This document shows, piece by piece, positions 25,136-33,074 of a stretch of 64,000 bases of DNA. This DNA comes from Bacteroidota bacterium (lineage in GTDB: Bacteria > Bacteroidota > Ignavibacteria > UBA10030 > SZUA-254): positions 1 through 64,000 of the forward strand of contig DATDFQ010000056.1 in NCBI GenBank assembly GCA_036522515.1, given 5' to 3'. The stretch's first letter is position 1. Each line of letters opens with the position of its first letter. The notes under the pieces are model-generated. The model was not told the origin of the DNA, made no database searches, and worked only from the letters and a program-made list of their open reading frames with translations. A program made the position numbers and the translations under genes.

Positions 25136-27385
25136 TCACCACCACGACCAGAATTCGACTCTCACGAACCGAACGAGCCGCCGCCCGATGATATTGATGA
25201 GAGGCTGATCGCCGCAGTAGATTTTCGCGTTTCCGCTCATCTCGGGCTTGAGGAGCATTGATGAATTCTCGAGGGAAGTCATGACGAGGATCGTCCGGTC
25301 ATCCCTCAATTCTGTTTGCTTCACGGCGATGGGCGCTATCGAGCTGACCGTACCCTCAAAATCGAGGCTCGGAAACGCCTGAGCCTTGAGAACCACTTTC
25401 TCCCCCAGCCTGACGTCCGCGATCTCCTTCTCGGGTACCGAAATCTCCGCGGTGACGGTCTTGATATCGTTCACCGCGGCAATGAGGTCCCCCTTCTTTA
25501 CATTCTGGCCGATCTTCTCCCTCAATTTGTGCGAGGTGACGACGCCGGAGATCGGGCTTGTGATCGTGAGGAGTTGTACCTGCCGTCCAAGGTAGTCCTT
25601 CTGCGCTTCCAAACTCCCGATTTTTGCCTGCAATGCCTCGATGACCTCTTTTCTGCTGCCGGCCTGCAGCAACCTCAGCTCGTCGGCGGCCTCATCCAGC
25701 TCCTTTTTCCGTACGACAGATGTCCCCTCCGTCTCGGTGAAGTTCTTTTGAGAAATAATCTGTTTCTCAAGAAGCGACTTATCCATGTCGAGGTCTTTGT
25801 TCGCGTACTTAAGGCGCTCCACGGCTTTGGCAAGACGGGTCTTGGCAAGCTCAATCTCCTCCGGCCGTGCGCCCGCCTGGAGCAGTTTAAGCTGCGCCCT
25901 ATTCTCGTCGATCTGAGCTTTGATTTTCGCCAGTTCGGAGCTGTACTCTCTGTCGCCGAGGCGTGCGATCGGGGCGCCTTTTTCGACGACGTCCCCTTCG
26001 TCATGGAAGATTTCCTCGATGATACCTTCCACTTCGCCCCGGACCTCCGCGTTGCGGCTCGGCAGAATGGTAAACTGTCCCGAGACCTTGAGCTCGCCGC
26101 GGTAGAACACGAGGAATAGGAGGAGCACGGCTCCAACCACAAGAAATTTAACCGGTTTACTTACGCGCTTCATTATGGATTGGCTATTCGTGAAAACCGA
26201 CAGAGGGCGCCGCAGAATTCTCCTGAGTGTCCCCCGAAAGAGCCCTGTCAGCAAGAGGACAAATATAACAAATCCCCAGCCTTGATACCGGGAGGTCAAA
26301 AACCCTCCAAGCCTCGAAAGGACAAAGCTGAACAACCAGTACGAATAGACAGAGGCGAGCACGCTATAGATGAGGAAAATCCGCCGTTGGCGCGGGGTTA
26401 TTTTCTTCATCTGCCCTGCTGCAGAGCTCCAGAACCTGCCGACCGTCCCTCTCAGATACTCGAACGCTTTTCGCCGGAGGTTGGGAATCTCCAGATAGTC
26501 GCTCAGGAGGTAATAGCCGTCCAATTTTATCAGCGGATTGAGATTGAAAAGAGACTTGATGCCGGAAGTTGCCGTGATGACCACCGCCATATTATTCACG
26601 ACGCTGCCGGGATCCGTCACCCGCCAGACGATCGTTGCAAGGGCCCAGAGAAAAATCTCGAAATAGGCTCCCGCAAACGTGACCCAGAGCCGTTTTGACT
26701 TCTCCCTGAAGAGCCAGGCGTCGCTCACATTGCAATAGAATGCGGGTTGGAAATACAGGAGCAGGAATCCGACCTCGTGGACGCTTCCCCCAAATCGTTT
26801 GCAGCTCACCCCGTGGGAAGTCTCATGGGCTGCGATGACAAACAACACCACCACCCAGGCGAACAAGAGCGATTGAAACTGGAGCAGGTTCCCGAAACTA
26901 ACCCTGAGCTCGTTCCAGTTCGAAAACGTGATCGCCCCCGCGAACAGGATCAGAAGGCCCGACCCGACGACGAACGACGGAGTGAAGAGGAAGCCCAGCC
27001 GTTTCGCCAATCGGCCGAACAGCAGGTCGGGATCAAAAAGCTTTACTCGCACGTAGAAGGGGTTTCCGCGAATCCTCCCGGGTGCCGCCGGAATGGATCC
27101 CGTACCGCTCCGGCCTTCTGCCAGAAGGCCCTTCTGCCTCAGGTTATTAATGAACCGGTCGAGGGTCTCGCGCGGGAGCGTACCGCCCAGCTCTCGTTCA
27201 GCCATCGTCTTCACGGTCTCGAGAGAATTCCTTCCATCCAGCTGCCGCAGGATGACAGCTTCGGCCTCCTTGAAGCTGAAAAACCTCCCCGACACAGGGT
27301 CCTTAAGGACGAACCCCGTCTCTTCGGTTAAGTCGTGACGGCTGATAACAAGATCGCTACGTAGCCTCAGTTCAGAAGTTTCCAT
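25136..27385 (-). CDS. PqqD-like / M50 (site-2 protease-like) / HlyD adaptor fusion
   Basis: A 749-residue three-part protein. Residues about 8-92 are PqqD-like (FVLKDPVSGRFFSFKEAEAVILRQLDG), the fold that binds leader peptides in peptide-maturation systems. Residues about 125-430 are membrane-embedded with HETSH at 187-191 and LNPLIKLDGYYLLSD near 282-296, the two zinc motifs of M50 proteases. Residues about 440-740 are a HlyD/RND-type periplasmic adaptor: a lipoyl half (EVEGIIEEIFHDEGDVVEKG), a coiled coil of about 120 residues with two LLQAG-containing turns, then a beta-barrel. The likely role is recognition, cleavage or export of a small peptide, presumably the one encoded just upstream at 27715-27554. 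Its own ATG lacks a strong ribosome-binding site. Confidence 0.88.
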   Translation of the reverse strand: METSELRLRSDLVISRHDLTEETGFVLKDPVSGRFFSFKEAEAVILRQLDGRNSLETVKTMAERELGGTLPRETLDRFINNLRQKGLLAEGRSGTGSIPAAPGRIRGNPFYVRVKLFDPDLLFGRLAKRLGFLFTPSFVVGSGLLILFAGAITFSNWNELRVSFGNLLQFQSLLFAWVVVLFVIAAHETSHGVSCKRFGGSVHEVGFLLLYFQPAFYCNVSDAWLFREKSKRLWVTFAGAYFEIFLWALATIVWRVTDPGSVVNNMAVVITATSGIKSLFNLNPLIKLDGYYLLSDYLEIPNLRRKAFEYLRGTVGRFWSSAAGQMKKITPRQRRIFLIYSVLASVYSYWLFSFVLSRLGGFLTSRYQGWGFVIFVLLLTGLFRGTLRRILRRPLSVFTNSQSIMKRVSKPVKFLVVGAVLLLFLVFYRGELKVSGQFTILPSRNAEVRGEVEGIIEEIFHDEGDVVEKGAPIARLGDREYSSELAKIKAQIDENRAQLKLLQAGARPEEIELAKTRLAKAVERLKYANKDLDMDKSLLEKQIISQKNFTETEGTSVVRKKELDEAADELRLLQAGSRKEVIEALQAKIGSLEAQKDYLGRQVQLLTITSPISGVVTSHKLREKIGQNVKKGDLIAAVNDIKTVTAEISVPEKEIADVRLGEKVVLKAQAFPSLDFEGTVSSIAPIAVKQTELRDDRTILVMTSLENSSMLLKPEMSGNAKIYCGDQPLINIIGRRLVRFVRVEFWSWW

Positions 27386-27405
27386 CCAAATTACGTTAGA
27401 TACAA

Positions 27406-27444
27406 AATGGCGAAGGCCACCCTATCAGGGAAGCCTCCGCCATT
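27406..27444 (-). terminator. Hairpin between peptide gene and PqqD-M50-HlyD gene
   Basis: AATGGCG (27406-27412) pairs with CGCCATT (27438-27444), with inner GGC/GCC and CCCT/AGGG pairs, and minus-strand transcripts continue into TTTTGTAT. It lies about 110 nt after the peptide stop and 20 nt before the large gene's start, the place expected for a leaky terminator that gives more precursor than processing enzyme. Confidence 0.6.
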
Positions 27445-27553
27445 CTTGTTTGTTGGATTTGCCTCGAGCCGAACCAGGTTTGTTTCAGGCATTCCGACAG
27501 CAAAGGTGCCATGGAGTCCGCCGTGCCTGTGCCCGGATCAGTTCGAATGCGGA

Positions 27554-27715
27554 TTAGTGGCCTCCCTGGTTGCCCGGCTGGCCTTCGTATCCCAGAGTAC
27601 CGTTGCCCTGGTTACCGGGTTGCCCCTCGTACCCGAGTTGCCCCGGGGCCTGAGAGGGAGCGATTTTCTCTTCGAGTTCTTCGAACTCGAGAGTGATCTC
27701 TCGATCTTTCTCCAT
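27554..27715 (-). CDS. 53-residue putative ribosomal-peptide precursor
   Basis: ATG at 27715 is preceded by AAAGGAGGTGA, a near-perfect ribosome-binding site with GGAGG 8 nt upstream (27728-27724). The product has an acidic leader-like first half (MEKDREITLEFEELEEKIAP), then SQAPGQ, then LGYEGQPGNQG, NGT, LGYEGQPGNQG and final GH. The two 11-residue repeats are identical in protein although 8 of 11 codons differ, all silently, which argues strongly that the peptide is translated and under selection. There is no Cys, Ser or Thr pattern of lanthipeptides. It is followed by a hairpin and the PqqD-M50-HlyD fusion, so I infer a precursor recognised through the PqqD-like domain. No modifying enzyme is adjacent. 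No known family recognised. Confidence 0.8.
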   Translation of the reverse strand: MEKDREITLEFEELEEKIAPSQAPGQLGYEGQPGNQGNGTLGYEGQPGNQGGH

Positions 27716-27728
27716 TGTTGTCACCTCC

Positions 27729-28045
27729 TTTCCTGTTACCTATCCCGACAACAATAAGCTAATACCTGAACATCGAGCGAGAAAAAAGAATTCCAAAAAA
27801 AGGAACGGGGCCGGCAGATTAAGAAATTTTCACGGTGAGGGAATTAGCGCGTGCGGGGTATCTGACAAACAAGAGTGCCCCTGGTGCTAACGCCAAGATA
27901 GGGAAGCTCACTAATTTAGTCAAGAAAAATCAAGCGCGCTTTCCCGGTTTACTCGATTAATATTCCGGGAGGTGATTGAACGGGGACACAATCTGCGGGG
28001 GGGAAGGGAGGGGTGTGTTAACCTGGTAAACGCTCAAATATCTTG
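27729..28045. other. Non-coding region upstream of the peptide gene
   Basis: A-rich and T-rich stretches (27781-27800) on the peptide-gene side and no supported coding frame. It must contain the promoter for the minus-strand peptide gene; I see no clear -35/-10 pair or operator. The part nearer 28045 holds the 3' trailer of tRNA-Gly. Confidence 0.35.
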
Positions 28046-28117
<72 letters not shown>

Positions 28118-28250
28118 AAAATAGGATGTTTCCACCAATTCTCTGATAGATTCTATCGGAGTGAGCGCACTGCAGCTACAAATATAACAAAAAAGCGATG
28201 AATTGCAGCCCATTCGGATTCATGGGCAGTGTCTCAATTTCACCGAACAT

Positions 28251-28327
28251 GTCATCCTGAGGAAGCGTAGCGACCGAAGGATCTCCTCTTTCCGAACTGA
28301 GAGATCCTTCGCTTCGCTCAGGATGAC
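28251..28327. repeat. GTCATCCTGAG palindrome family, intact copy
   Basis: Starts GTCATCCTGAG and ends CTCAGGATGAC (perfect 11-bp inverted ends), with inner GAAGGATCTC and GAGATCCTTC also inverted, so the whole 77 bp folds as one long hairpin. It lies just after the 3' end of the higA-type gene and could act as its terminator. Confidence 0.75.
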
Positions 28328-28346
28328 AAAATAGGAGACTACCGAT

Positions 28347-28700
28347 TTATGCGCCGAGAAGCACTTCGGCAGGAACTTGCAACTTACGATGAAGGATTTT
28401 CATCATCTTCACAGAAAGATTTCGCTTGCCGTTGAATATCTCCGATACCCGAGCTGGCGTGCCAATGATTTTCGCCAGGTCTCCATTAGACATTCCTAAT
28501 TGTTCCATTCTGAATTTGATCGCCTCGACGGGTGTCGGGGCTTCGATCGGAAAGTGCTCATCTTCGTATTTCTCGACCAGGATAGCCAGAACTTCCACCA
28601 TGCGTCCGTCCCTGGAATCCGGCTTTGCATCGAAATGGGATTCAATGAAAGAAAGGGCTTCCTTGTAATCTGCCCTGGTTCTAATCGGTTGTATGCTCAT
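28347..28700 (-). CDS. higA: HigA-type antitoxin, XRE helix-turn-helix protein
   Basis: A 117-residue protein whose C-terminal half is an XRE-type helix-turn-helix (KFRMEQLGMSNGDLAKIIG, then VSEIFNGKRNLSVKMMKIL) and whose N-terminus (RADYKEALSFIESHF) matches the HigA family of type II antitoxins. ATG 28700 overlaps the toxin stop by four bases (ATGA), so the order is toxin first, as in higBA operons. It should neutralise the toxin and, with it, repress the operon through the palindromes at 29006-29041. Confidence 0.9.
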   Translation of the reverse strand: MSIQPIRTRADYKEALSFIESHFDAKPDSRDGRMVEVLAILVEKYEDEHFPIEAPTPVEAIKFRMEQLGMSNGDLAKIIGTPARVSEIFNGKRNLSVKMMKILHRKLQVPAEVLLGA

Positions 28701-28990
28701 ATCGTCTCCGCATTTATCATATCGTACTCGTGATGAGTTCCGATAAATCGTATGTAAACTATCTTCGGCTTGAACTTGATTGCCGTAATAAGCCTGTATT
28801 TGTTTCCGCAAATGTTGAAAACGACCCTCCCGTTTTTCAAGACACTTGCAGTGCCGTAGAGCGCCTTGATTTCATTACTGTGCTTCCAATCCGCTTTCCT
28901 TGCCTCATGGTACCACGCCCTGATTGATTGTTCCGCATCCTTGTGCCGTTTGGCAAAGTGAATCAAAACAGGGCGTGTTATCACTCTCAC
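28697..28990 (-). CDS. higB: HigB-type toxin (RelE-superfamily mRNA interferase)
   Basis: A 97-residue protein with the HigB pattern: ...AKRHKDAEQSIRAWYHEARKADW, then GRVVFNICGNKYRLITAIKF and IVYIRFIGTHHEYDMI. Members cut mRNA at the ribosome; the C-terminal basic and aromatic residues (Arg, Tyr, His) that catalyse this are present. It is translationally linked to the antitoxin downstream. Two operator-like palindromes lie 16-51 bp upstream of its ATG. Confidence 0.9.
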   Translation of the reverse strand: MRVITRPVLIHFAKRHKDAEQSIRAWYHEARKADWKHSNEIKALYGTASVLKNGRVVFNICGNKYRLITAIKFKPKIVYIRFIGTHHEYDMINAETI

Positions 28991-29005
28991 GGCGGTTATG
29001 CGCCT

Positions 29006-29041
29006 TTCCCAAAGTGGGAATATTTATTCCCATTTTGGGAA
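29006..29041. promoter_or_regulatory. Twin palindromic operators of higBA
   Basis: TTCCCAAAGTGGGAA (29006-29020) and TTCCCATTTTGGGAA (29027-29041) are two copies of the palindrome TTCCCA-N3-TGGGAA, with centres 21 bp apart (two helical turns), directly upstream of the toxin start. This arrangement fits cooperative binding of two HTH dimers on one DNA face. Confidence 0.75.
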
Positions 29042-29202
29042 TACTCAAATTAAGCAAAACTATTCCTCTTTGTCAACAATGGAAGATTGAGAATTCGGCG
29101 CGTTGGGAGGCATGTCCCGGATAAAAGCCGGCGAAATAAGCCGAATTCACAATTGTAGGGACCCCAAACCAAAACATCGGTAATGTCGCAGTTTCATCTT
29201 CT

Positions 29203-29284
29203 CTCGTCATCCCGACATGTTTTAGGTCGGGATCTTCATGAAAGAGTTGAAAGATGCTGACCAGGAGCATGTCAGCATGACGAG
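29203..29284. mobile_element. 82-bp MITE-like element, copy 2
   Basis: Same ends (CTCGTCAT ... ATGACGAG), same length and same internal hairpins as the copies at 12857 and 37135. The similarity to the 37135 copy continues beyond the right end (GGTGGAGAG-CGTTC ... GACACC), so the ancestral unit may have been longer. Confidence 0.75.
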
Positions 29285-29476
29285 GTGGAGAGGCGTTCGG
29301 TCAAATTTAGACACCACCAAAACACCCTGCCCCTTGACTTTCAAACAGGCCTTTCTATATTGGATCGATTGATTGTCTCTTCGAAAGTTCGGTACAATCT
29401 GCTAGTTTCTTTGGTTCGGCTCCGCCAGCCAAGGGATGTTAAGTCATCAGCCTTATCAACGCTCATTGGAGGAGTC

Positions 29477-32400
29477 ATGATGTTCCGATACTCTTGTTGT
29501 TCCATTCTCTTCGCGCTTAGGTGTCGGTCAGGCCGCCGCGTGAAATCAGCGATCTGTCTGCTTTTTCTTATCGCTCTGCTATCACTCATGAGCGAGTCAG
29601 GTTCGGCCCAGTTTTTACAGCAGGGTGTCAAGCTCGTCGGCACAGGCGCGGCCGGTCTTGCCCAGCAGGGTGCCTCGGTCTCATTCTCCGCCGATAGTAA
29701 CACGGTACTCGTTGGCGGAATCGCAGACAGCAATGGTGCCGGCGCGACGTGGGTTTTTACCCGTTCAGGCAGCGTATGGTCACAGCAGGCGAAACTCGTC
29801 GGTACGGGCGCTGTAGGATTTGCTTATCAAGCAAGATCGGTCTCCCTTTCCGCAGATGGCAACACGGCACTGGTGGGTGGAGACAATGATAACGGCCACG
29901 CCGGAGCGGCGTGGGTCTTCACCCGCTCAGGAGGTGTGTGGTCGCAACAGGGAAACAAGCTCGTAGGCACGGGCGCAGTGGGTAATGCCGGCCAGGGCGT
30001 ATCGGTTGCCATTTCCGGCGATGGCAATACCTCAATCGTGGGGGGTCTAAGCGATAATGGCGGGATCGGGGCAAGCTGGGTTTTCATACGCTCGGGTGGT
30101 GTCTGGACGCAGCAAGGAAGCAAGCTTGTCGGCACAGGGGCCGTAGGCCCCTCCGTTTACCAGGGCTACTCGGTCTCGATCGCCGCCGACGGGAATACCG
30201 CCATTGTGGGTGCGGCTGCTGATAATAACAGCGTGGGTGCAGCATGGGTATTTACTCGTGCCGGAGGTGTGTGGACTCAGCAAGGAAGCAAGCTTGTGGG
30301 CACCGGTGCTTCGGGTTCCGCTAGTCAGGGTATATCTGTATCGATAGCCGCCGATGGAAATACCGCGATCGTGGGGGGACCTGGAGATAACAGCCTTGCC
30401 GGAGCAGCTTGGATTTTCATACGGAACCTGGGTGTGTGGTCCCAGCTGGGAAGTAAGCTCGTCGGCACCGGGGCTGTCGGCGCCGCTCACCAAGGGTCTT
30501 CGGTCTTCGTCGCTGCCGACGGGTTTACCGCAATCGTGGGGGGACCGCAAGATAGTAGTAACGCCGGTGCGGCGTGGGTCTTCGGACGCTCGGGCAATAT
30601 ATGGTCGCAGCAGGGAGGCAAACTGCTGGGTTCAGGGGTTGTGGGACTCAGTCAACAAGGGTTCTCGGTCTCCCTTTCCAGCGATGGCAGTTCGGCAATT
30701 GTTGGAGGGTTTAGCGACAGATCTGGTGCCGGCGCAGCATGGATTTACTCGCGGACAGGTAGCGTGTGGACTCAGCAAGGAACCAAGCTGGTCGGCACAG
30801 GTGCCGTGAGCATAGCCCGCCAGGGAGCCTCTGTTGGTCTCTCCGGCGATGGAAATACCGCGATCTCGGGCGGTACATTGGACAGTTCCGGCCTCGGCGC
30901 GACGTGGGTCTTCACTCGGGCAGGCGGAGTTTGGACACAGCAGGGGAGTAAGCTCGTCGGTACAGGCGCCTCTGGGAGTTCGGGTCAAGGCGTCTCACTC
31001 TCACTCTCCGCCGACGGCAATACGGCCATCGTTGGTGCAAACGCCGATAGCAGCGCCACGGGCGCCGCATGGATCTTTACGCGCACCGGAGTCACCTGGT
31101 CGCAGCAAGGAAGTAAGCTCGTTGGCACCGGGGCTGTTGGTGTCGCCCAACAAGGCGGTTCCGTGTGCCTCTCCGCCGACGGCAATACGGCAATCATGGG
31201 TGGGAGGGTTGATAATAGCTTTACCGGTGCGGCGTGGGTATTCACTCGAACGGGCGGGGTTTGGACTCAGCAAGGAGGCAAGCTTTTCGATGCGGGTGCC
31301 GCAGTTTCTACGCAACAAGGGGCCTCGGTTTCTCTTTCCGGCGACGGCAATACGGCGATTATAGGAGGGCCGGGACTTAATAGTAGTGCGGGTGCGGCTT
31401 GGATCTACGCACGGACTGGAGGCGTATGGACGCAGACAGGCGGGGCGCATGTGGGTACAGGCGCCACAGGCTCTGCGCATCAAGGCGCCGCAGTTTCGAT
31501 TTCCGGTGACGGCAATACTGCGATAGTGGGCGGACCGTATGATAGTTCTCAGGTCGGAGCCGCATGGATCTACGCACGCGTTGCCGGAGTCTGGACTCAA
31601 CAGGGAGGGAAGCTGGTCGGCACGGGCCATGTGGGTTTTTCACAGCAGGGCACCTCAGTCTCCATTTCGGGCGATGGAAATACGGCAGTTGTGGGGGGCC
31701 CTAACGACAGCAGCGGAGTGGGTGCCACATGGGTTTTCACACGGACCGGCGGTGTATGGTCTCAGTATGGAGGTAAGCTCGTAGGCGCCGGGGGTGTGGG
31801 CCTTGCCAATCAGGCCAAGTCGTCTTCCCTTTCCGCAGACGGCCATACGGCAATTGTGGGTGGGTATGTCGATAACTCTGGCTTTGGTGCGGCGTGGCTC
31901 TTCGCGAAAGCACCGACTACTCTGGAAGATACGCTGGGAAACGGGTGGAATATGGTATCGGTGCCGCTGAAGGTGGAGGATTATCACAAGACGGTGCGCT
32001 ATCCCACGGCAATCTCAAACGCTTTCGCATATCAGGGTGGTTATATCACGCAGCCGATTCTCGCCAATGGGAAAGGATACTGGCTGAAATTCGAAGGGGC
32101 TCAGACTGTTCCCACCAGCGGTTACGAACGGTCGTTGGATTCGATTAACGTGTTGTCGGGTTGGAATTTGGTGGGATCTCTCAGTGCCCCTGTCAGCGTT
32201 TCGAGCATCACGAGCTCACCGGGCGGGATTGTCACATCGCCGTTCTTCGGATACGACGGCTCGTACCAGATTGCAACTGCTATCGAACCCGGCCAGGGAT
32301 ATTGGGTGAGGGCAAACCAGACGGGAAAACTTTATCTTTCCACAGCCAACGCCCTACCCGAGGCAGGGCGAATCAGAATCGTTAACAACGGCGAAAGTCC

Positions 32401-32713
32401 ACCACCGCCGCCGGATCACGGAGACAATTCGGCGTCGAGTGCCGCCCCCAGAGAATATGCGCTTGAACAGAATTACCCCAACCCGTTCAATCCGGTGACG
32501 ATTGTAAGGTATCAGGTGCCAGCGGCCGGTCATGTGGTGCTAAGTGTCTACAATCTCCTTGGTCAGAGGGTCGGGACTCTGGTGAACGGCCCTCAGAGCC
32601 CCGGGTACAAGTCGGTAAGCTGGGACGCGAGCGGAGTGCCGAGCGGTATTTATTACTATCGTCTGACGGCGGGTACGTTCACGGCGACGAGGAGCATGCT
32701 TCTAATCAAGTAG
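29477..32713 (+). CDS. T9SS-sorted surface protein with 14 propeller-like repeats
   Basis: A 1078-residue exported protein. ATG 29477 (ATGATG) follows GGAGGAG; a signal peptide (VKSAICLLFLIALLSLMSESGSAQ) follows a short basic stretch. From about residue 51 to 814 there are 14 repeats of about 54 residues, each of the form KLVGTGAVG ... QGxSVSLSADGNTAIVGG, then DNSxxGAAWVFTRxGGVW(S/T)QQG, resembling FG-GAP-like beta-propeller blades; 14 could form two seven-bladed propellers. Next is a domain of about 170 residues (GWNMVSVPLKV ... NGKGYWLKF ... GYWVRANQTG) often found before the sorting signal in this group, then the T9SS domain (NYPNPFNPVTIVRYQVP ... RSMLLIK). Probably an adhesin-like or binding surface protein. 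Confidence 0.88.
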   Translation: MMFRYSCCSILFALRCRSGRRVKSAICLLFLIALLSLMSESGSAQFLQQGVKLVGTGAAGLAQQGASVSFSADSNTVLVGGIADSNGAGATWVFTRSGSVWSQQAKLVGTGAVGFAYQARSVSLSADGNTALVGGDNDNGHAGAAWVFTRSGGVWSQQGNKLVGTGAVGNAGQGVSVAISGDGNTSIVGGLSDNGGIGASWVFIRSGGVWTQQGSKLVGTGAVGPSVYQGYSVSIAADGNTAIVGAAADNNSVGAAWVFTRAGGVWTQQGSKLVGTGASGSASQGISVSIAADGNTAIVGGPGDNSLAGAAWIFIRNLGVWSQLGSKLVGTGAVGAAHQGSSVFVAADGFTAIVGGPQDSSNAGAAWVFGRSGNIWSQQGGKLLGSGVVGLSQQGFSVSLSSDGSSAIVGGFSDRSGAGAAWIYSRTGSVWTQQGTKLVGTGAVSIARQGASVGLSGDGNTAISGGTLDSSGLGATWVFTRAGGVWTQQGSKLVGTGASGSSGQGVSLSLSADGNTAIVGANADSSATGAAWIFTRTGVTWSQQGSKLVGTGAVGVAQQGGSVCLSADGNTAIMGGRVDNSFTGAAWVFTRTGGVWTQQGGKLFDAGAAVSTQQGASVSLSGDGNTAIIGGPGLNSSAGAAWIYARTGGVWTQTGGAHVGTGATGSAHQGAAVSISGDGNTAIVGGPYDSSQVGAAWIYARVAGVWTQQGGKLVGTGHVGFSQQGTSVSISGDGNTAVVGGPNDSSGVGATWVFTRTGGVWSQYGGKLVGAGGVGLANQAKSSSLSADGHTAIVGGYVDNSGFGAAWLFAKAPTTLEDTLGNGWNMVSVPLKVEDYHKTVRYPTAISNAFAYQGGYITQPILANGKGYWLKFEGAQTVPTSGYERSLDSINVLSGWNLVGSLSAPVSVSSITSSPGGIVTSPFFGYDGSYQIATAIEPGQGYWVRANQTGKLYLSTANALPEAGRIRIVNNGESPPPPPDHGDNSASSAAPREYALEQNYPNPFNPVTIVRYQVPAAGHVVLSVYNLLGQRVGTLVNGPQSPGYKSVSWDASGVPSGIYYYRLTAGTFTATRSMLLIK

Positions 32714-32760
32714 TATCGATTGAAGGTAGTGGCTGAGTTTAAACCGTCAAACCGAATGAA

Positions 32761-33045
32761 CGCAGGCTAAAGCCTGCGCCTACCAAGCCCGAGGCGTCCC
32801 AATATGCGTTCCGCCGCGGAGCGGCGGAACGAGAACCGGGGTATAGGTAGCCGCAAGCTTTAGCTTGCGGGTTTTTGATCGAGGAGCTGTGCCATGGCGG
32901 GAAAAAGACCGCAGCCTAAAGGCTGCGGCTACCCTCCGCGAATGATTGGCGCAGCCTGAAGGCTGCGGTTACCAAGCCCGAGGCATCCGTAGGCGCGACC
33001 TTCAGGTCGCGTGAAGTTTTACGCAGGCTAAAGCCTGCGCCTACC
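32761..33045. repeat. Palindromic repeat cluster, block 2
   Basis: Six or more hairpins in a row: CGCAGGCTAAAGCCTGCG, GTTCCGCCGCGGAGCGGCGGAAC-type, CCGCAAGCTTTAGCTTGCGG, CCGCAGCCTAAAGGCTGCGG, GCGCAGCCTGAAGGCTGCGG, GGCGCGACCTTCAGGTCGCG and again GCAGGCTAAAGCCTGCG, several flanked by GTAGCC/GGCTAC or GTAGGC/GCCTAC. It fills the space after the 14-repeat gene. Confidence 0.75.
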
Positions 33046-33074
33046 AAAATGGTGGGGGAATACTTCGCGTCGGT

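Noticed and set aside
27386..27553. A second small peptide on the minus strand starting at ATG around 27512
   Set aside because: It runs through the hairpin, has no ribosome-binding site and no repeat or leader-like features.
27407..27757. A 116-codon plus-strand frame opposite the peptide gene
   Set aside because: It has no ribosome-binding site, reads the repeat in antisense, and the minus-strand peptide gene has a far better ribosome-binding site and a codon-level signature of selection.
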